A stretch of 64,000 nucleotides of DNA from Amycolatopsis roodepoortensis (GCF_014873915.1 NZ_JADBEJ010000005.1:372001-436000), one strand, 5' to 3'. Shown: positions 26,557 through 34,861, numbered from the stretch's first letter. The notes: a model not told the origin generated them from the letters alone. Translations and numbers: made by a program.

Positions 26557-27185
26557 TCGAGTCGACGCCGGTGTCCGTTGACGTGCTCGTGGTGCGGTTC
26601 GCGCCCGGCACCAGGAAAGTGCTGCTGGGAATCGCGCCGCGAGCCGCCGAGCCGTTCGCGGGTGAACTCGCCTTGCCCGGGGTGTTGCTCGGGCTCGGGG
26701 AACGGCTGAGGGAGGCGGCACATCGGGCGGTGGTCGGGAAACTCGGCCTCTCGCCCGACGCCGTCTCGGCCACGGGACAGCTCGCCACCTTCGACGAGCC
26801 GAACCGTGATCCCCGCGGGCCCACGCTCTCCATCGCCTTGTGGGCCACGGTGGATCCCGCGCTCGACGAGCCGGGGAACGTGGTGTGGGCCCCGCTGGAC
26901 GAAGTCCCGCCGCTGGCGTTCGACCACGACCGGATCGTGGCGGACTGCCGTCCGATGCTGGCCGAACGGCTGTGGCGGGACGTCGCCTTCACCGCCGGGC
27001 TGCTGGGACGGATCTTCACGACGGCGCAGGCGCTGGACGTCACCGAAGCACTGACCGGGGACCGCCCCTATCCGGCCAACCTCGGCCGGACCATGGAGCG
27101 GGTCCCCGGTCTGCGGCGCACCACAGAACACGCGGCCGCCCTCCCCAAGGGAGGACGGCCGCCGTCGTTGTGGCGCTGGGAGTGA
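26553..27185 (+). CDS. NrtR-like regulator: degenerate Nudix domain plus winged helix
   Basis: Protein of 210 residues starting with GTG that overlaps the previous stop (GTGA). Residues 1-140 form a Nudix fold, but the box reads GLGERLREAAHRAVVGKLGL where catalysis needs REU-x-EE-x-GU, so the glutamates are lost. The C-terminus (FTTAQALDVTEALTG, PANLGRTMERVPGLRR and GRPPSLWRW) is the winged helix of NrtR regulators, which sense ADP-ribose or related nucleotides. It probably represses its own operon through the inverted repeat at 23401. It could alternatively be a structural partner only. Confidence 0.8.
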   Translation: MIESTPVSVDVLVVRFAPGTRKVLLGIAPRAAEPFAGELALPGVLLGLGERLREAAHRAVVGKLGLSPDAVSATGQLATFDEPNRDPRGPTLSIALWATVDPALDEPGNVVWAPLDEVPPLAFDHDRIVADCRPMLAERLWRDVAFTAGLLGRIFTTAQALDVTEALTGDRPYPANLGRTMERVPGLRRTTEHAAALPKGGRPPSLWRWE

Positions 27186-27186
27186 C

Positions 27187-27945
27187 TCAGATTCCGCAGG
27201 ACGGGGCTGACCAGAACCGCGTCGACCGGTGTGCCACGTGCGTGTGATCGTTGTGGCCGGGGTAGCCCGGTCCGAGGATCTCACTGAACCCGTGGTTGCG
27301 GGCCTGCTTGGCCAGCCCGCAGAAGCCCTGTGAGCCGGCGCCGAGATCGACGGCGTCACCGTAGAGATGACGGCTGTTGGTCGCGCCGCCGACCGCGTTG
27401 TTGCAGGCGACGCTGCGGAAACCGCCGTTGACGTCGATCGGCCGGTCGCCCATGGCGTGCCGCATCGCCTGCAGCTTCCACATCGAGATCAGCGCGTTGG
27501 CCTTCGCCGTCGCGGCCGAGACGTTGCCGCCCGACCAGTCGGAGTTGCACCGGTTCAGCTCCGCGTAGGTGAAGTTGACCGGCGTGCAGTCGTCGTCCTG
27601 CAACGCGTAGAGCTTGCTGAACGTGGCCGATCCGGCGATGCCGTCCGCGGCCAGCCCGTACGCCTGCTGGAAACGGGTGACCGCGGCCTTGGTGCCCGCG
27701 CCGAACTGGCCGTCGATGGCGAGGACGCCCCCGTAACCGGGGTAACCGGCGACGCGGATCTGCAGTTGCCGGACGTCCTCACCGGACGCGCCCTCGGACA
27801 ACGTGCGTCCCCAGGAGTAGCAGGCGTCGGCGACGGAGACTTCGCCCGCCGTCACCGGGCCAGGATCGGCGGCGGCCGGAGCGGCCACCGCGGTACCGAG
27901 CCCGGCCACCAGGGCGAGCATCGGCAGGAGGAAACGAATGCGCAT
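27187..27945 (-). CDS. Secreted D-Ala-D-Ala carboxypeptidase-like M15A peptidase with peptidoglycan-binding domain
   Basis: Secreted protein of 252 residues. Signal peptide to about residue 26 (AVAAPAAADP); peptidoglycan-binding domain at about 45-115 (GEDVRQLQIRVAGYPGYGG and AIDGQFGAGTKAAVTRFQQAYGL); then an M15A catalytic domain with the zinc ligands in SRHLYGDAVDLG and HNDHTHV. It resembles the zinc D-Ala-D-Ala carboxypeptidase of Streptomyces. It should trim cell-wall stem peptides. The ATG at 27945 has AAAGGTG upstream. Convergent with the NrtR-like gene, with the two stops only a base apart. Confidence 0.93.
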   Translation of the reverse strand: MRIRFLLPMLALVAGLGTAVAAPAAADPGPVTAGEVSVADACYSWGRTLSEGASGEDVRQLQIRVAGYPGYGGVLAIDGQFGAGTKAAVTRFQQAYGLAADGIAGSATFSKLYALQDDDCTPVNFTYAELNRCNSDWSGGNVSAATAKANALISMWKLQAMRHAMGDRPIDVNGGFRSVACNNAVGGATNSRHLYGDAVDLGAGSQGFCGLAKQARNHGFSEILGPGYPGHNDHTHVAHRSTRFWSAPSCGI

Positions 27946-28078
27946 GACAGGAACACCTTTCAAGCAGGGAAGGTGAGACCCGTGACCCCCACGGGTTGTC
28001 AACGATTCACTGCACGGGATGCTAACGCGGTTCCGGTTACCGCGCTGTGGGTCGTTCGACCCACACGGCCCTGTCCTT

Positions 28079-28244
28079 CGCGTGTGTTCGGAGGCGTGAC
28101 TCGCGTGTCTGGAGGCGCAACTCGCGTGTCTGGAGGCGTAACTCGCGTGATTGGAGGCGTAACACACCGGGTGGGTGAGTTACGCCCTCAAACACGCGAG
28201 TTACGCCTCCAAGCACGCGAGTTACGCCCTCAAGCACGCGAGTT
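28079..28244. repeat. Long hairpin of seven 21-nt units (four direct, three inverted)
   Basis: Four head-to-tail units of the type CTCGCGTGTCTGGAGGCGTA run from 28079 to 28162. After a GC-rich spacer (CACACCGGGTGGGTG), three units in opposite orientation (AGTTACGCCCTCAAACACGC type) run to about 28241. Period is exactly 21 nt. The two halves can pair along their length. No spacers vary as in CRISPR. It fills most of the 318-bp gap between the M15 peptidase and the acyl-CoA ligase; a second array is at 56757. Confidence 0.8.
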
Positions 28245-28263
28245 CGGCGTTCGGGGCCGGCCG

Positions 28264-29967
28264 TCAGCCCTTCAGCTGCGGGAAGTCCTCCTCACGGAAC
28301 TCCCCCGCCGGACGGCCGTCGGCCTCGTTCTCCCGTCCGCGCAGTTCGACGCGCCGGATCTTGCCGGAGATCGTCTTCGGCAGTTCGGTGAACTCCAAGC
28401 GGCGGATTCGCTTGTACGGGGCCAGATGTTCACGGCAGAAGGCCAGGATGGACACCGCGGTGTCGGCCGTCGGTTCATGTCCGTTCGTCAGGACGACATA
28501 CGCCTTCGGTACCGCGAGCCGGATCGGGTCGGGCGCGGGGACGACGGCGGCTTCGGCGACCGCTTCGTGTTCTAGCAGGACACTTTCCAGCTCGAACGGC
28601 GAGATCCGGTAGTCCGACGCCTTGAAGACGTCGTCCGTGCGACCCACGTAGGTGATGTAGCCGCGTTCGTCGATCGATCCGACATCACCGGTGTGGTAGA
28701 AGCCGTTCGCGAAGGCCGAGGCGGAACGTTCCTCGTCGTCGGCGTATCCGGCCATCAGCCCGACCGGTCGCTTGTCGAGGTCGAGGCAGATCTCGCCCTC
28801 TTGCGCCCGTTCGCCGGTGACGGGGTCCACGAGCGCCACGGTGAAGCCCGGCAGCGGGCGGCCCATCGACCCCGGCACGACGTCCTGCCCGGGCGTGTTG
28901 GCGATCTGGACACTGCTCTCCGTCTGCCCGAAACCGTCGCGAATCGTGACGCCCCAAGCCTTTTCGACCTGGTCGATCACTTCGGGGTTGAGCGGTTCAC
29001 CCGCGCCGACCACCTTGCGCGGCGGCGTCTTCAGCACGGTCAGATCCGCTTGGATGAGCATCCGCCACACCGTCGGCGGGGCGCAGAAGCTGGTGATACC
29101 GCATCGGTCCATCTGCGCCATCAAGGAGACCGCGTCGAACCGCGCGTAGTTGTACAGGAACACGGTCGCCTCGGCGTTCCACGGCGCGAAGACGTTGCTC
29201 CACGCGTGTTTCGCCCAGCCGGGCGAGGAGATGTTGAGGTGGACGTCGCCCGGTTCCAGACCGATCCAGTACATTGTGGACAGATGACCGACCGGGTACG
29301 AGACCTGCGTGTGCTGCACCAGTTTCGGTTTTGCGGTGGTCCCCGAGGTGAAGTACAGCAGGAGCGGGTCTTCCGCCGCCGTCGGGCCATCGGGCGTGAA
29401 GGTGTCCGGTTCCTCGTAGGCGTCCACAAAGGACCGCCAGCCCTCGACCGGCTCCCCGACGGCGATGCGCGTGTAGTCGCCTTCGACGTTCTCGAACTTG
29501 TGCGCGTCGACGGACCGGATCACGACGTGTTTCGCCGCGCCCCGCTCGACGCGGTCGGTGAGATCCGCCGGGCCGAGCAGGGTCGAGGCCGGGATGATGA
29601 CGGCGCCCAGTTTGATCGCGGCGAGGATCGTCTGCCACAGCTCGCCCTGGTTGCCGAGCATCAGGATCAGCCGGTCGCCCCTGGCCACGCCGAGCGAGCG
29701 CAGCCAGTTCGCGACCTGGTTGGACCGCCGCGCCATCTCCGGATAGGTCCAGCGGTTCTCGATGCCGTCCTCTTCGACGATCCACAGCGCGTACCGGTCC
29801 TGGTTGGCCGGGTCGGCCGCGACGACGTCGAACCAGTCCAGCGCCCAGTTGAACTCGGCGGGCCGGGGCCAGGTGAAGTCGCGATAGGCGGTTTCGTAGT
29901 CCTCGCGATGGGCTAGCAGGTAGTCCCGTGCCTCGCGGAACGTGCGGTATGCCTCCGAAGCGCTCAC
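28264..29967 (-). CDS. Medium-chain-type acyl-CoA synthetase (AMP-forming)
   Basis: Adenylate-forming enzyme of 567 residues that activates a carboxylic acid to the acyl-CoA with ATP. Visible motifs are the P-loop-like YFTSGTTAKPK, DGFGQTE, YHTGD, and the C-terminal KTISGKIRR with the catalytic lysine. The N-terminal arrangement (FNWALDWFDVVA) suggests the medium-chain/xenobiotic (ACSM) branch more than acetate enzymes. It lies 40 bp downstream of the dienoyl-CoA isomerase-like gene in the same direction, so the two may act together on fatty acids with unsaturated or branched chains. Confidence 0.92.
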   Translation of the reverse strand: MSASEAYRTFREARDYLLAHREDYETAYRDFTWPRPAEFNWALDWFDVVAADPANQDRYALWIVEEDGIENRWTYPEMARRSNQVANWLRSLGVARGDRLILMLGNQGELWQTILAAIKLGAVIIPASTLLGPADLTDRVERGAAKHVVIRSVDAHKFENVEGDYTRIAVGEPVEGWRSFVDAYEEPDTFTPDGPTAAEDPLLLYFTSGTTAKPKLVQHTQVSYPVGHLSTMYWIGLEPGDVHLNISSPGWAKHAWSNVFAPWNAEATVFLYNYARFDAVSLMAQMDRCGITSFCAPPTVWRMLIQADLTVLKTPPRKVVGAGEPLNPEVIDQVEKAWGVTIRDGFGQTESSVQIANTPGQDVVPGSMGRPLPGFTVALVDPVTGERAQEGEICLDLDKRPVGLMAGYADDEERSASAFANGFYHTGDVGSIDERGYITYVGRTDDVFKASDYRISPFELESVLLEHEAVAEAAVVPAPDPIRLAVPKAYVVLTNGHEPTADTAVSILAFCREHLAPYKRIRRLEFTELPKTISGKIRRVELRGRENEADGRPAGEFREEDFPQLKG

Positions 29968-30007
29968 GATCGTCCTCCTGGTCCGCTGGTAGGGCCGCCG
30001 GTTCTTT

Positions 30008-30850
30008 CTACTCTCCCTTGAACTCGGGCGCGCGGCGCTCGAGGAAGGCCTGCACGGCCTCGCCGAGGTCCTTGCTGGGCAGGAACGCCGCGTTCCAGGC
30101 CGACACGTAGCGCAGGCCGTCCGCGACCTGGCGTTCCGTGTTGGCCGAGAGCACGTTCTTGGTGCCCTGCACGACGAGCGGCGGGTTCGTGGCGATCTCG
30201 GCCGCCAGCTTGCGGGCTTCGGCCAGCAGGGTGTCCTGATCCGCGTGGACGTCGTTGACCAGGCCGATCTTCTCGGCGCGGGCGGCGTCGATGTCCTTGC
30301 CGGTGAGGGCCAGTTCGCGCAGGTGTCCCTCGCCGATGATCGGCGCGAGCCGCTGCAAGCTGCCGAGGTCGGCCACGATCGCGACCTTGACCTCGCGCAC
30401 GCTGAACTTCGCGTCCGCGCTCGCCAGGCGGATGTCCGCGGCCGCGATCACGTCGACGCCGCCGCCGATGCACCAGCCGGAAATGGCCGCGATGACCGGT
30501 TTGCGGCATTCCGCGATCGAGGACACGCTCGCCTGGAGGGTCCTGACCTCGTCGAGGAACTTCGTCCGCGGGCCCGCGAGGGCGTCGCCGCCGAGCATTT
30601 CGCCCCAGCCGGGCATCATGGCCGGCAGATCGAGCCCGTAGGAGAAGTGCTTGCCGCTCCCGGTCAGCACGACCGCCCTGACCTGCGGGTCCGCGTCGAG
30701 CGCCCGGAAGACGATCGGCAGCTCGCGCCAGAAATCGGGGCCCATCGCGTTGCCCTTGGACGGACCGAGCAGCGTCACTTCGGCGACGTGCCCGTCGATC
30801 TCCACCTTGAGCGAAACGAGATCGGGAAGACTGTCAGCTGTAGCGGTCAT
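30008..30850 (-). CDS. Crotonase-family enzyme, delta3,5-delta2,4-dienoyl-CoA isomerase-like
   Basis: Crotonase of 280 residues. The oxyanion hole (HFSYGLDLPAM and GGGVD) is intact. The three acidic residues of mammalian dienoyl-CoA isomerase are all there: D133 in GGGVD, E153 in SVREVKV, D161 in VADLGSLQRL, whereas true hydratases have Glu at the first position. So isomerisation of 3,5-dienoyl-CoA, used for unsaturated fatty acids, is more likely than hydration. Starts at ATG 30850 or ATG 30868 are both open, neither with a clear ribosome site. Precedes the acyl-CoA ligase gene. Confidence 0.82.
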   Translation of the reverse strand: MTATADSLPDLVSLKVEIDGHVAEVTLLGPSKGNAMGPDFWRELPIVFRALDADPQVRAVVLTGSGKHFSYGLDLPAMMPGWGEMLGGDALAGPRTKFLDEVRTLQASVSSIAECRKPVIAAISGWCIGGGVDVIAAADIRLASADAKFSVREVKVAIVADLGSLQRLAPIIGEGHLRELALTGKDIDAARAEKIGLVNDVHADQDTLLAEARKLAAEIATNPPLVVQGTKNVLSANTERQVADGLRYVSAWNAAFLPSKDLGEAVQAFLERRAPEFKGE

Positions 30851-30979
30851 GAGGTCATCTTGACTCATGTGATTGACAGGCTGCCAACGGCCACTGTGCC
30901 TGGCCGCCCCGGAGATGCTTTCCTAATACCGACGAGTACTACCGGTGAGTACCGACGATCGACGAAGGGACGGTGGGAT

Positions 30980-31867
30980 ATGAGCCCGGCCAGCAGCGCC
31001 ACCGCGGTCGCCGACCTGCCCGCTCCGAGCACCGCGCGCGGGCGCGAACGATCTTCCCGGCCGATCGAACTGTCGGGATCCTTCACCCATGAGGGTCACC
31101 GGCTCGCCTACACCGAGTTCGGCTCCGGCGACCGGGTGGTCGTCCTCACCCACGGCATCATGCTGACGAGGCGGATGCACGCCCCGCTCGCCCGCAGGCT
31201 GGCGCGCGCCGGTTTCCGCGTGGTGACCCTCGACCTGCTCGGGCACGGCGATTCGGACCGGCCCACCGAATCCTGGCTGTACTCGATGCCCGCGTTCGCC
31301 GAGCAGACCGTCGCGCTGCTCGACCACCTGGAGATCGACGCGGCTGTCGTCGGCGGGACGTCCCTGGGCGCCAACGTCGCGCTCGAAGTGGGTGTCGCCG
31401 CCCCCGAGCGCGCGCTGGGCCTGGTAGTCGAGATGCCCGTACTGGACAACGCGATCGTCGCGGGGCTGATCACGTTCGCGCCGCTGCTCATGGCCGCCCG
31501 GTTCCTGCCGGTGACCGTGCAGGGCGTCGCGCTGGCGGCGAAGCTCGTGCCGCACGGTAACCAGTGGGTCGACGTCGTCACCGACACGCTGTCGCAGGAG
31601 CCCGCGCCGATGGCCGCGCTCCTGCACGGCGTGCTCTTCGGCCGGATCGCGCCGCCCAAGTCGATCCGGCGGAAGATCGAGACACCGGCGCTGGTCATCG
31701 GGCACGAGCGCGATCCGATCCATCCCTTCGGCGACGCCGACACCCTGGCCGCGGACATGCCGGCGGCCGAGTTCGTCCAGGCCCGCAGCCCGGTCGAGTT
31801 GCGCTTCGATCCGACCCGCCTGACCGAAGCCATCGCGGACTTCTCCGCGCGCTGTCATGACCGCTGA
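30980..31867 (+). CDS. Alpha/beta hydrolase
   Basis: Hydrolase of 295 residues. The fold is seen from FTHEGHRLAYTEFGSGDRVVVLTHG (oxyanion), through LDLLGHGDSDRP and the nucleophile elbow GGTSLGANVALE, to an acidic residue in ERDPIHPFGD. The final catalytic histidine is not obvious, since the expected GH-type site reads ARSPVELRFDP, so the triad may be incomplete. N-terminal 30 residues are disordered and Ser/Arg-rich. The ATG at 30980 follows AAGGGA. It overlaps the GNAT gene by 11 bp. Substrate unknown. Confidence 0.82.
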   Translation: MSPASSATAVADLPAPSTARGRERSSRPIELSGSFTHEGHRLAYTEFGSGDRVVVLTHGIMLTRRMHAPLARRLARAGFRVVTLDLLGHGDSDRPTESWLYSMPAFAEQTVALLDHLEIDAAVVGGTSLGANVALEVGVAAPERALGLVVEMPVLDNAIVAGLITFAPLLMAARFLPVTVQGVALAAKLVPHGNQWVDVVTDTLSQEPAPMAALLHGVLFGRIAPPKSIRRKIETPALVIGHERDPIHPFGDADTLAADMPAAEFVQARSPVELRFDPTRLTEAIADFSARCHDR

Positions 31868-32411
31868 CCCGGCGCCGGTCCGCGACGCGGAGGAACTGCG
31901 GACCGGGCGGCTGCTTCTGCGCCGCCCGGGTCCTGAAGACCTCGACGCGATCTTCGCGCTCCACACCGACCCGGAGGCCTGCGCGCACAACCCCTCGGAT
32001 CTGCTGGAGACGCGCAAGGAGGCGGAGTTGCTGCTGCTCCGCTGGTCGCACCAGTGGAACCGATACGGCTTCGGGTACTGGACGGTCCGGCGGCACGACT
32101 CGGCGGAACCGCTGGGATTCTGCGGGGTGAAGATCGTGGGCTTCCGGCGGCGGCCGGTGCTGAACCTCTTCTACCGCTTCTTTCCCTCGTCCTGGGGTGC
32201 CGGATACGCCAGTGAGGCCGCCGCCGCGGCGGTGGACTGGGCCCGCGTCCACCGGCCGGACGACCTCGTGATCGCCCGCGTCCGGCCGGAGAACGTCGCG
32301 TCGCAGCGGGTGGCGCTACGGGCCGGGCTGGTCCGCGCGGAACACCTCGACACCCCCGGCGACGACGGGACCGACTGGCTCTACGTCTCGGACCCCGGCT
32401 ACGAGGGCTGA
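31857..32411 (+). CDS. GNAT-family N-acetyltransferase (RimJ-like)
   Basis: Acetyltransferase of 184 residues with ELRTGRLLLRRPGPEDLDAIF at the start and the acetyl-CoA loop SSWGAGYASEAAAAAVDWA, as in RimJ/RimL-type enzymes. The motif PENVASQRVALRAGL is also typical. It probably acetylates a protein N-terminus or small amine. It overlaps the end of the hydrolase gene by 11 bp and converges with, and overlaps by 13 bp, the siroheme synthase gene. Cytoplasmic. Confidence 0.87.
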   Translation: MTADPAPVRDAEELRTGRLLLRRPGPEDLDAIFALHTDPEACAHNPSDLLETRKEAELLLLRWSHQWNRYGFGYWTVRRHDSAEPLGFCGVKIVGFRRRPVLNLFYRFFPSSWGAGYASEAAAAAVDWARVHRPDDLVIARVRPENVASQRVALRAGLVRAEHLDTPGDDGTDWLYVSDPGYEG

Positions 32412-33616
32412 GCCAGCCCCGCCACCGGACCGAACACGATCACCGCAGGCGGCCGCACCCCGGCCGCCGCCGCGTCTTCGACCACCTTGTCCAAAGTGGA
32501 GCGGAGCACCCGCTGCGTGCGCATGGTGCCGTCCTCGACGATCGCCACCGGCGTGTCGCCCGGCCGCCCCGTCTGGAGCGCCTTGGCGAACAGCGGGAGA
32601 CGCTCGACGCCCATCATCAACACGATGGTGCCGCGCATCTTCGCCAGCAGATCCCAGTCCACCAGCGACTTCTCGTCGTCCGGTGCGACGTGACCGGACA
32701 CCACGACGACCTCGTGCGCGACACCGCGATGGGTCACCGGGACGTCCGCCGCGGCGGGAACGGAGAACGCGCTCGTGATCCCGGGGACCATCGTCACCGG
32801 GATGCCCGCTTCGGCGCAGGCGAGGACTTCTTCGAAGCCGCGGCCGAACAAGTACGGGTCGCCGCCCTTGAGCCGCACGACGAACTTGCCCGCCTTGGCC
32901 CGCTCGATCAGGGTGGAGTTGATCACGTCCTGGCTGGCGGCGCGGCCGTACGGGATCTTCGCGGCGTCGACGATCTCGACGTGGGGCGCGAGTTCGTCGA
33001 GCAGTTCGCGCGGGGCCAGCCGGTCGGCGACGACGACGTCGGCCCTGGCGAGGAGACGGCGGCCGCGGACGGTGATCAGTTCCGGATCCCCGGGGCCGCC
33101 GCCCACGAGGGCGACACCGGGAAGCTCGTCGCCGGCGTCGGGTACCCGGCCGTCGGCGACGGTTCCGGCACGAAGGCCGTCGAGGACGCTGTCCCGGACG
33201 GTGGCCGACCGCAGCGGCTCGCCGCCGGAGAGGACGCCGACCAGCAGCCCGCCGTGCCTGCCGGAAGCCGGGGTGACCGCGCTGCCGAGATCCCCGTCGT
33301 CAGCGCGGACGCAGAACACCCGCGCGCGTTCGGCTTCGGCGCACACGGCGGCGTTGACCTTGGGATCGTTCGTGCACGCGAGCGCGTACCAGGCGTCGGC
33401 GAGGTCGCCCTCGGCGTAGCGGCGCTCGTGCCAGACGATCTCGCCTGCGTCGGCCATGGCGCTCACCGACGGCGTGGTGTGCGGCGAGACCAGTTCGACC
33501 CGCGCGCCGGCGCTGATCAGCCGTGGCAGGCGGCGCTGGGCGACCGTCCCGCCACCGATCATCACGACACGACGGCCGGCCAGGTCGAGGCCGGAGAGGT
33601 AATGCGGGTCATCCAT
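32399..33616 (-). CDS. cobA: Siroheme synthase: precorrin-2 dehydrogenase domain plus uroporphyrinogen-III methyltransferase
   Basis: Bifunctional protein of 405 residues. Residues 1-150 form the CysG-type NAD-binding dehydrogenase (VVMIGGGTVAQRRLPRLISAGA). From 165 the methyltransferase domain begins with GVALVGGGPGDPELITVRG and continues with RLKGGDPYLFGRGFEE and MVPGITSAFSVPA. It converts uroporphyrinogen III to precorrin-2 and on toward siroheme (for nitrite and sulphite reductases) or cobalamin. Shorter than E. coli CysG (457). Whether the chelatase step occurs here is not decided. Single gene. Confidence 0.93.
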   Translation of the reverse strand: MDDPHYLSGLDLAGRRVVMIGGGTVAQRRLPRLISAGARVELVSPHTTPSVSAMADAGEIVWHERRYAEGDLADAWYALACTNDPKVNAAVCAEAERARVFCVRADDGDLGSAVTPASGRHGGLLVGVLSGGEPLRSATVRDSVLDGLRAGTVADGRVPDAGDELPGVALVGGGPGDPELITVRGRRLLARADVVVADRLAPRELLDELAPHVEIVDAAKIPYGRAASQDVINSTLIERAKAGKFVVRLKGGDPYLFGRGFEEVLACAEAGIPVTMVPGITSAFSVPAAADVPVTHRGVAHEVVVVSGHVAPDDEKSLVDWDLLAKMRGTIVLMMGVERLPLFAKALQTGRPGDTPVAIVEDGTMRTQRVLRSTLDKVVEDAAAAGVRPPAVIVFGPVAGLAQPS

Positions 33617-33670
33617 GCGGGGCAGTGTAAGGATTCAGCGCCCCGGACCGCGATCCGAGTGAGAACCGCC

Positions 33671-34078
33671 TCAGCTCTCCAGGAGCGCCAGCAGTTCGGT
33701 GTTGCCGAACATCCTGGCCGCGTCGATCGCCGACGGCTCCCCCGCCGTCGCGTCCGCGCCGCCCTTCAGGAGCGCCTTCACGACCTCAGGCTCGTTCTTG
33801 AACACCGCGCCGGCCAGCGGGCTCTGTCCCCGGTCGTTCTCGCGGTTCGGATCGGCGCCGCGTTCGATCAGCGCGGCGACGGTCTCGGCGTGACCGTGGT
33901 AGGCGGCGAGCATGACCAGCGTGTCGCCCCGGTCGTTGGTCAGGTTCGCCGGAATGCCGGCGTCGATGTACGCGGCGATCTCGGCCGTCGCGCCCGTGCG
34001 GGCGAAGCCGAACACCTTGGCCCACAACTCCAGCAGTTCGGGATCGAATTCCTCGGGCTGTCCGGGGTTCTCCGTCAT
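33671..34078 (-). CDS. Ankyrin-repeat protein
   Basis: Protein of 135 residues composed almost wholly of ankyrin repeats: AAYIDAGIPANLTNDRGDTLVMLAAYHGHAETVAALIERGADPN, then DRGQSPLAGAVFKNEPEVVKALLKGGAD. The N-terminus EEFDPELLELWAKVFGFART is a capping helix. It probably binds another protein in the cytoplasm. It is 65 bp downstream of rpsR in the same direction, so some transcription from the Zur-controlled operon may reach it, though a functional link is not known. Confidence 0.88.
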   Translation of the reverse strand: MTENPGQPEEFDPELLELWAKVFGFARTGATAEIAAYIDAGIPANLTNDRGDTLVMLAAYHGHAETVAALIERGADPNRENDRGQSPLAGAVFKNEPEVVKALLKGGADATAGEPSAIDAARMFGNTELLALLES

Positions 34079-34143
34079 GGGGCCGATTCTTCCACGCCGA
34101 GCCGCGGTCCGGGCGGCGTCTCGCACCGCCCGGACCGGTGACC

Positions 34144-34383
34144 TCAGCGCCCCGCGTTGGGGTAGGGCAGCAACGCCATCTCGCGGGCGTTCTTGATCGC
34201 CGTGGCGACCTGTTTCTGCTGCTGGGGCGTCAGCCCGGTGACCCGGCGGGCGCGGATCTTGCCGCGGTCGGAGATGAACTTCCGCAGCAGGTCGACGTCC
34301 TTCCAGTCGACCTCGGTGATCTTGTTGGCGTGCAAGAGGTTCGTCTTGCGCTTGAAGGGACGGTCGCGGCCTGCCTTGCCCAT
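34144..34383 (-). CDS. rpsR2: 30S ribosomal protein S18, zinc-independent paralogue
   Basis: S18 of 79 residues with the conserved core DVDLLRKFISDRGKI and ARRVTGL. It contains no cysteine, unlike the zinc-binding form, so it is the C-minus paralogue used under zinc shortage. It is the last of four ribosomal genes read leftwards from the Zur box; rpsN ends 5 bp upstream of its start. It replaces its zinc-containing counterpart in the ribosome and so frees zinc. Confidence 0.95.
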   Translation of the reverse strand: MGKAGRDRPFKRKTNLLHANKITEVDWKDVDLLRKFISDRGKIRARRVTGLTPQQQKQVATAIKNAREMALLPYPNAGR

Positions 34384-34388
34384 CGCGC

Positions 34389-34694
34389 TCACCAGCTCGA
34401 CTTCGTGACGCCGGGCAGTTCGCCGTTGTGCGCCATCTGCCGCATGCGGACCCGCGAGAGCCCGAACTTCCGCAGGTAGCCACGGGGGCGGCCGTCGGCG
34501 GTGTCGCGGTTGCGGATCCTGGTCGCGCTGGCGTCGCGCGGCATCGCCTGCAGGGCCGACACGGCCGCGGCCTTCTCCTCGGGGGACGCGGAGGGCGAGG
34601 CGATGGTGGCCTTCAGCTCACGCCGTCGTTCGACGTAGCGGGCGGCGATGACCTTGCGCTGCTCGTTCTTGGCGATCTTCGACTTCTTGGCCAT
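34389..34694 (-). CDS. rpsN2: 30S ribosomal protein S14, zinc-independent paralogue
   Basis: S14 of 101 residues, the longer class without cysteines (KNEQRKVIAARYVERRRELK, RDASATRIRNRDTADGRPRGY). The short zinc-binding S14 would have CxxC pairs. Its start overlaps the rpmG stop (ATGA). Part of the Zur-controlled alternative ribosome set. Confidence 0.95.
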   Translation of the reverse strand: MAKKSKIAKNEQRKVIAARYVERRRELKATIASPSASPEEKAAAVSALQAMPRDASATRIRNRDTADGRPRGYLRKFGLSRVRMRQMAHNGELPGVTKSSW

Positions 34695-34861
34695 CAGCGC
34701 TCCTCCTTGAACTCGACGTGCTTGCGCGCGATCGGGTCGTACTTGCGCAGCACCATGCGGTCGGGGTTGTTCCGGCGGTTCTTCTTGGTGACGTAGGTGT
34801 AGCCGGTGCCGGCGGTCGAGCGGAGCTTGATGATCGGCCGGATGTCGGTGCTCTTGGCCAT
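34694..34861 (-). CDS. rpmG2: 50S ribosomal protein L33, zinc-independent paralogue
   Basis: L33 of 55 residues: MAKSTDIRPIIKLRSTAGTG followed by YTYVTKKNRRNNPDRM. All four zinc cysteines are absent, marking the C-minus form. It overlaps rpsN by 1 bp and its ATG overlaps the rpmB stop. Second gene of the leftward operon. Confidence 0.95.
   Translation of the reverse strand: MAKSTDIRPIIKLRSTAGTGYTYVTKKNRRNNPDRMVLRKYDPIARKHVEFKEER

Noticed and set aside
27131..27162. Hairpin CGGCCGCCCTCCC/GGGAGGaCGGCCG as terminator
   Set aside because: It is inside the coding end of the NrtR-like gene (ALPKGGRPP region) and imperfect; codon bias explains such pairing in this GC content.
27946..28167. N-terminal extension of the M15 peptidase with a seven-residue HASYASR-like repeat
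   Set aside because: It is the translation of the 21-nt repeat array; the signal peptide and ribosome site place the start at 27945.
28079..28244. CRISPR array
   Set aside because: Units follow each other directly without variable spacers, and half of them are inverted; no cas genes nearby.
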